DNA from: Chloracidobacterium sp. UBA7659
GTDB lineage: Bacteria; Acidobacteriota; Blastocatellia; Pyrinomonadales; Pyrinomonadaceae
DNA length: 9,416 bases
Reading direction: 5' to 3'
Assembly: GCA_002483395.1 (NCBI GenBank)
Contig: DLHV01000238.1
Span: 1 to 9,416 of the forward strand
Of this stretch, positions 6,346-9,416 are shown piece after piece. Below the pieces are notes generated by a model. It had not been told where the DNA came from. It did not search any database and was given only the letters and a program-made list of their open reading frames with translations. The first letter of the stretch is position 1; every line of letters begins with the position of its first letter. A program made the position numbers and the translations under genes.

Positions 6346-6810
6346 ATGGCGGAGAAATTCTTGACTAGCACTTATTTTTATTTGCTGATCGCCCTGCTTG
6401 CCGGTGCGATGATGCCGACCCAAGCCGCCACCAACAACAAAATGGCGGCTTTTGTGGATAGCCCCGTGCTCGCGGCTTTCGTTTCATTTGTTATCGGGAC
6501 GCTGGCTCTCTTTGTTTATCTGCTGCTGTCGGGTGTGCCGCTCACGAATCTTTCGGGCTTGAAGGATGCTCCGGCAATCGCATGGGCCGGCGGATTGTTG
6601 GGCGCGTTTTTCGTGGCGGCGGCCGTCACTCTCGTGCCCAGGCTCGGCGTGGCAATGACCTTTAGCCTGATAATCGCGGGGCAAATGATCGTCACGCTTG
6701 TGATCGACCATTTCGGGCTGCTTGGGATCGACATTAAGCCTGTTAGCTGGCCGCGAATTGCCGGAATCCTTCTAATAACCGGCGGCGTGGTACTGATTAG
6801 AAAGTTTTGA
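6346..6810 (+). CDS. YdcZ-family (DUF606) small membrane transporter
   Basis: The product has 154 residues and about five hydrophobic segments (near residues 10-25, 40-60, 75-110, 105-125 and 135-152), matching the short DMT-superfamily YdcZ type (E. coli YdcZ is about 149 residues). Typical blocks are G-A-M-M-P-T-Q-A-A-T-N at the first helix, S-F-V-I-G-T-L-A, G-G-L-L-G-A-F-F-V-A, and the C-terminal R-I-A-G-I-L-L-I-T-G-G-V. I chose ATG 6346, preceded by CAGG, because upstream codons read through the repeat at 6269-6327 and add non-hydrophobic, non-family residues. Substrates of this family are largely unknown. Its position between guanine deaminase and xanthine dehydrogenase genes suggests a purine-related cargo, but that is inference from context only. 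Confidence 0.85.
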   Translation: MAEKFLTSTYFYLLIALLAGAMMPTQAATNNKMAAFVDSPVLAAFVSFVIGTLALFVYLLLSGVPLTNLSGLKDAPAIAWAGGLLGAFFVAAAVTLVPRLGVAMTFSLIIAGQMIVTLVIDHFGLLGIDIKPVSWPRIAGILLITGGVVLIRKF

Positions 6811-6826
6811 TGAGCATGAAAATGTT

Positions 6827-6907
6827 AACAGGATGGATAGGGTGTTTAGGATGTAGGTTAAAAGGTTGAGCTTTTTTCGGCATCCTGTTGATCTTGTGTA
6901 TCCTGTT
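6827..6907. repeat. AACAGGATG-type inverted repeat before xdhA
   Basis: A left arm at 6827-6853 (AACAGGAT ... TTTAGGATG) faces a right arm at 6881-6907 (CATCCTGTT ... ATCCTGTT). Each is built from decayed copies of an ACAGGATG unit, and the arms are imperfect reverse complements, best at the two ends. The pair fills most of the 109-base gap between the transporter and xdhA. I see no clear promoter or ribosome-binding site for xdhA in what remains. Confidence 0.65.
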
Positions 6908-6919
6908 TGAGTCGCCACA

Positions 6920-8518
6920 ATGATCGAGTTCATCCTCAACAACCAGGATATCCAAACCGACTTGCCGCCCGGAACGACCGTGCTCGATTTTGTTCGTTAT
7001 CGGCAAAATCTAAAAGGCACGAAGATCGGCTGTCGCGAAGGTGATTGCGGGGCTTGTACTATTTTGGTCGGCGAATTGAAAGGCGAGAGTGTTTCGTATC
7101 GCTCGATGACCTCATGTCTGATGCCGCTGGCAAACGCCGCCGGAAAGCACATCGTTACCGTAGAAGGCATAAATCCGGAAGACGGTTCGCTGACACCGGT
7201 CCAGCAGGCGATAATCGACGAAAGTGGCACGCAGTGCGGCTTTTGCACGGTCGGGTTCGTCATGTCGCTGACCGGATTCTGTATCGACAGTGACAGTAGC
7301 CCGCACGTGAGTAAGGGCTCGACTGAAATGGCGATCTCCGCGATAGACGGAAACATCTGCCGGTGCACGGGCTATAAGTCGATCGAACGTGCGGCGAATA
7401 CTCTATGTCGGCAGTTGGCGGAGAGCAATCGGCAGTTTGTCCCCGAGTATTTCGCGGATATTCCGCAACGCTTGGCCGACTTGATTGTCCCGACGAAACA
7501 GGCGGAAACACGAGCGGTAGCGAGTGTGCCCTTCGTCGGCGGCGGTACGGACATATACGTCCAAAAACCCGACGAATTAGCGCATTCACCCGCAAATCAC
7601 CTATTTTACGATGAACAACTCCGCGGCATCCGCGATACCGGTGAATTTATCGAAATTGGAGCCTCCGCAACGGTCACCGACCTGCTCGAATCCCCCGTGA
7701 TGCAGTCTATCTTCCCTGATCTTTACAAGCACTTGAAGCTCGTTTCATCGACTCCGATTCGCAATATGGCGACGCTTGCGGGAAATTTCGTCAACGCCTC
7801 GCCGATCGGCGATATGACGGTGTGGTTCCTTGCATTGAACGCTGAAATCGTCTTAAGCTCCCCTCCTGTCTTAGGAGGGGTGGCAGCCGCTCCGGCTGAC
7901 AGGGTGGTCCGCCAGATGCTGCTCAAAAAGCTTTATCTCGACTACAAAAAGCTCGCCAAAAGCGACAACGAATTTATCAAAACCATTCGCTTTCGCAAGC
8001 CGCCTAAAGATTTCTACTTCAATTTCGAAAAGGTTTGTAAACGAACATATCTGGACATCGCGACGGTAAATACGGCGATCTCGCTCAAATGCGAATCACT
8101 CCCCGGCAAAACTTGGACGCCGCCTGCCTTGTCAGCACCACCTGCGGTAGCGGGTGGGGATCTTTCACCGCAGGGACGCAGGGACGCGGATCAGTCAGCA
8201 CCCGGCTCCCCTCCTTACGAAGGAGAGGTGGACGCCGCTTTGGGCGGTCGGGGTGGTTCTCTTTCCGACAGTGTCGAATATAACATCCTCGACGCTCACG
8301 TCGCCGCCGGCGGCGTCGCACCCATTCCACTCTATTTGAGAGAAACATCGTCTTTCCTGATCGGCAGGGCCGTGAACGCTGAAACGATAGAAAAGGCAAA
8401 CGAGATAATACAGCTGGAAATCTCGCCGATTTCCGACGTCCGCGGCACCGAAGAATACAAACGGCTACTACTAAGGCAACTTTTTAGAGCTCATTTTGTG
8501 GAGTTGTTCGATCTATGA
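6920..8518 (+). CDS. xdhA: Xanthine dehydrogenase small subunit (2Fe-2S and FAD)
   Basis: The 532-residue product carries electrons from the molybdenum subunit through two 2Fe-2S clusters to FAD and NAD during oxidation of hypoxanthine and xanthine. The plant-type cluster ligands are C38, C43, C46 and C66. The second cluster ligands are C106, C109, C147 and C149 (C-G-F-C and C-R-C-T-G-Y). The FAD domain shows V-G-G-G-T-D near residue 207 and P-I-R-N-M-A-T-L-A-G-N near 280. The protein is longer than family members I recall because repeat DNA is read in frame at residues about 313-330 (7857-7908) and about 404-447 (8131-8257). Around these inserts the expected sequence resumes (Y-L-D-Y-K-K-L; A-G-G-V-A-P-I-P-L-Y-L), so the frame is intact and the gene is probably functional. 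xdhB follows after a repeat-filled 84-base gap. Confidence 0.92.
   Translation: MIEFILNNQDIQTDLPPGTTVLDFVRYRQNLKGTKIGCREGDCGACTILVGELKGESVSYRSMTSCLMPLANAAGKHIVTVEGINPEDGSLTPVQQAIIDESGTQCGFCTVGFVMSLTGFCIDSDSSPHVSKGSTEMAISAIDGNICRCTGYKSIERAANTLCRQLAESNRQFVPEYFADIPQRLADLIVPTKQAETRAVASVPFVGGGTDIYVQKPDELAHSPANHLFYDEQLRGIRDTGEFIEIGASATVTDLLESPVMQSIFPDLYKHLKLVSSTPIRNMATLAGNFVNASPIGDMTVWFLALNAEIVLSSPPVLGGVAAAPADRVVRQMLLKKLYLDYKKLAKSDNEFIKTIRFRKPPKDFYFNFEKVCKRTYLDIATVNTAISLKCESLPGKTWTPPALSAPPAVAGGDLSPQGRRDADQSAPGSPPYEGEVDAALGGRGGSLSDSVEYNILDAHVAAGGVAPIPLYLRETSSFLIGRAVNAETIEKANEIIQLEISPISDVRGTEEYKRLLLRQLFRAHFVELFDL
7857..7908 (+). repeat. GCTCCCCTCCT double-hairpin repeat inside xdhA (copy 1)
   Basis: This core runs from GCTCCCC to GGGTGGT. 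It has a perfect 8-bp stem (CCCCTCCT 7860-7867 with AGGAGGGG 7873-7880) and a perfect 6-bp stem (CAGCCG 7884-7889 with CGGCTG 7893-7898). It closely matches the copy at 2759-2811 read on the minus strand, differing mainly in the loops. It encodes Ser-Pro-Pro-Val-Leu-Gly-Gly-Val-Ala-Ala-Ala in a surface-loop position of the FAD domain, between the A-E-I-V-L strand and the Y-L-D-Y-K-K-L segment. Confidence 0.85.
8131..8202 (+). repeat. Composite insert bounded by GTCAGCACC direct repeats
   Basis: GTCAGCACC occurs at 8131-8139 and again at 8194-8202, exactly 63 bases (21 codons) apart. Between them lie an 8-bp hairpin with one G-T pair (CCACCTGC 8138-8145 with GCGGGTGG 8150-8157, loop GGTA) and a segment CACCGCAGGGACGCAGGGAC (8166-8185). 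The latter looks like one arm of the same family as the repeat at 8521-8591. The whole stretch stays open in the xdhA frame. Confidence 0.65.
8205..8257 (+). repeat. GCTCCCCTCCT double-hairpin repeat inside xdhA (copy 2)
   Basis: The 53-bp core has stems CTCCTT (8211-8216) with AAGGAG (8220-8225) and CCGC (8235-8238) with GCGG (8244-8247), ending in CGGGGTGGT. It is more diverged than the copies at 2759-2811 and 7857-7908 but has the same architecture and length. It is read in the same frame as the other two, giving Ser-Pro-Pro then Gly-x-Val-x-Ala-Ala. It directly follows the composite insert at 8131-8202. Confidence 0.8.
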
Positions 8519-8520
8519 TT

Positions 8521-8591
8521 CACCACAGAGACACAGAGAACACTGAGGGCTTTAACAAAAATAACTCCGTGACCTCAGTGTCTCTGTGGTG
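8521..8591. repeat. CACCACAGAGACAC inverted repeat between xdhA and xdhB
   Basis: CACCACAGAGACAC (8521-8534) pairs perfectly with GTGTCTCTGTGGTG (8578-8591). CTGAGG (8543-8548) pairs with CCTCAG (8573-8578, sharing its last base), leaving an 8-base bulge on the left arm. The element begins 2 bases after the xdhA stop and ends 11 bases before the xdhB start, so it makes up nearly the whole gap. Its right end, GGTGAG, is the best candidate ribosome-binding site for xdhB. Confidence 0.85.
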
Positions 8592-8602
8592 AGATTTCTT
8601 AC

Positions 8603-9416
8603 ATGAAAAATATCGACTCAAGATCACATGTCCGCGGCGAGTCCATATATCTGGATGACATTCAGCTTGTCCAGGGAACGCTCTATGCCTGCGTTTTTGA
8701 TTCGGCGGTTGCACACGGAAAGCTTGTTTCGGTCGACATAAGCGAAGCGGAAATATCTGAAGGCGTTGCAAAAGTCATAACGGCAAAGGACCTGATCGGT
8801 GAGAATCAGATCGGCGGTGTTGTTCCGGACGAACCGCTGCTCGCGGACGGCGAGGTTCATTTTCAGGGGATGCCGATCGCGGTGGTGCTCGCCGAATCCG
8901 AAGAACTTGCACGAAAAGCCGCGAAGAAGATCACTGTGGAGATCGAGCCGCTTGAGATTATCACCGATCCGCGGGTTGCGGCGGCGAAAGGCGATCTGAT
9001 TGTTCCACCGAAGAAATTCAAAATGGGCGACACAGATGCGGTGTTTGCAAAATGCGAGCATGTTTTCGAAGGCCGCGCTGACATAAACGGTCAGGAGCAT
9101 CTATACATCGAAACGCAGGGAGCGTACGTCGTACCGACGGAGAACGGCGGATTGAAGATTTATTCATCGACTCAAGGGCCGACGGCGGTGCAACGTGCGG
9201 TTTGCCGCGTGACGGGTTTGCCGATGCACAAGGTCGAGGTCGATGTGCAACGGCTCGGCGGCGGTTTCGGCGGTAAGGAAGACCAGGCAAACGCCTGGGC
9301 GGCCATTTGCGCAGTCGGGACCCAATTGACAAAACGGCCAGTTAAATATGCTCTGCACCGGATGGAAGACATGCGTATGACGGGCAAGCGGCATCCGTAT
9401 TCGGCTGATTACAAAA
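8603..9416 (+). CDS. xdhB: Xanthine dehydrogenase large subunit, 5' part (truncated by window)
   Basis: The open frame from ATG 8603 runs to the window edge without a stop (271 codons). It matches the N-terminal part of the molybdopterin-binding subunit that oxidises hypoxanthine and xanthine to urate. Family blocks are R-G-E-S-I-Y-L-D-D near the start, V-I-T-A-K-D-L, F-Q-G-M-P-I-A-V-V-L-A, G-Q164-E-H-L-Y-I-E-T-Q, and the cofactor-contact loop G-G-G221-F-G-G-K-E-D. Full-length members are about 750-800 residues, so the active-site glutamate region lies beyond the window. GGTGAG, 11 to 16 bases upstream and contributed mostly by the palindromic repeat, is the only Shine-Dalgarno-like site. It is co-directional with xdhA and surely its partner subunit. 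Confidence 0.92.
   Translation, partial: MKNIDSRSHVRGESIYLDDIQLVQGTLYACVFDSAVAHGKLVSVDISEAEISEGVAKVITAKDLIGENQIGGVVPDEPLLADGEVHFQGMPIAVVLAESEELARKAAKKITVEIEPLEIITDPRVAAAKGDLIVPPKKFKMGDTDAVFAKCEHVFEGRADINGQEHLYIETQGAYVVPTENGGLKIYSSTQGPTAVQRAVCRVTGLPMHKVEVDVQRLGGGFGGKEDQANAWAAICAVGTQLTKRPVKYALHRMEDMRMTGKRHPYSADYK

Noticed and set aside
6920..8518. xdhA as a pseudogene because of its inserted repeats
   Set aside because: The frame is continuous, all iron-sulfur ligands and FAD motifs are present, and conserved sequence resumes after each insert, so a functional protein is more likely.

Overview
The window reads as ordinary bacterial chromosome from a repeat-rich, free-living bacterium. My best guess is Acidobacteriota, class Blastocatellia (Pyrinomonadaceae-like). 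This guess rests on the overall gene style and on the dense short palindromic repeats; no rRNA or tRNA in the window confirms it.

Layout. Positions 1-538 hold no credible gene but contain several short palindromic repeats and an intrinsic terminator that faces the next genes. On the minus strand, read from right to left, come a 3-methyladenine-type DNA glycosylase (3421-2795), a DNA methyltransferase fused to a C-terminal Mrr-like nuclease-fold domain (2694-937), and, only 2 bases after it, a small single-span membrane protein (934-539). On the plus strand, starting divergently at about 3560, is a co-directional run: a secreted thioredoxin-fold (DsbA-family) protein with a SurA-like N-terminal region, a lipoprotein glutaminyl-peptide cyclotransferase, a guanine deaminase, a YdcZ-family small membrane transporter, xanthine dehydrogenase small subunit xdhA, and the start of the large subunit xdhB, which is cut by the window end.

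How the genes fit together. Guanine deaminase (guanine to xanthine) followed by xanthine dehydrogenase (xanthine to urate) makes a coherent purine-catabolism block, and the YdcZ-like protein lies inside it. The first two plus-strand genes act outside the cytoplasm on protein folding and on N-terminal pyroglutamate formation. The methyltransferase-nuclease fusion and its coupled membrane protein could be a small DNA modification or defence unit.

The most striking feature is the repeats. Several different families of short palindromic elements occur in 9.4 kb. They fill almost every gap longer than about 75 bases, and some sit in frame inside coding regions. One 96-bp element is in the linker between the two domains of the methyltransferase. 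Two copies of another family, plus a composite insert, are in the FAD region of XdhA. A further copy overlaps the 3' end of the glycosylase gene and supplies its stop codon. All three genic copies of this second family are read in the same frame. Protein-coding palindromic elements of this kind are known in principle (for example in Rickettsia), but I do not recognise these families by name.
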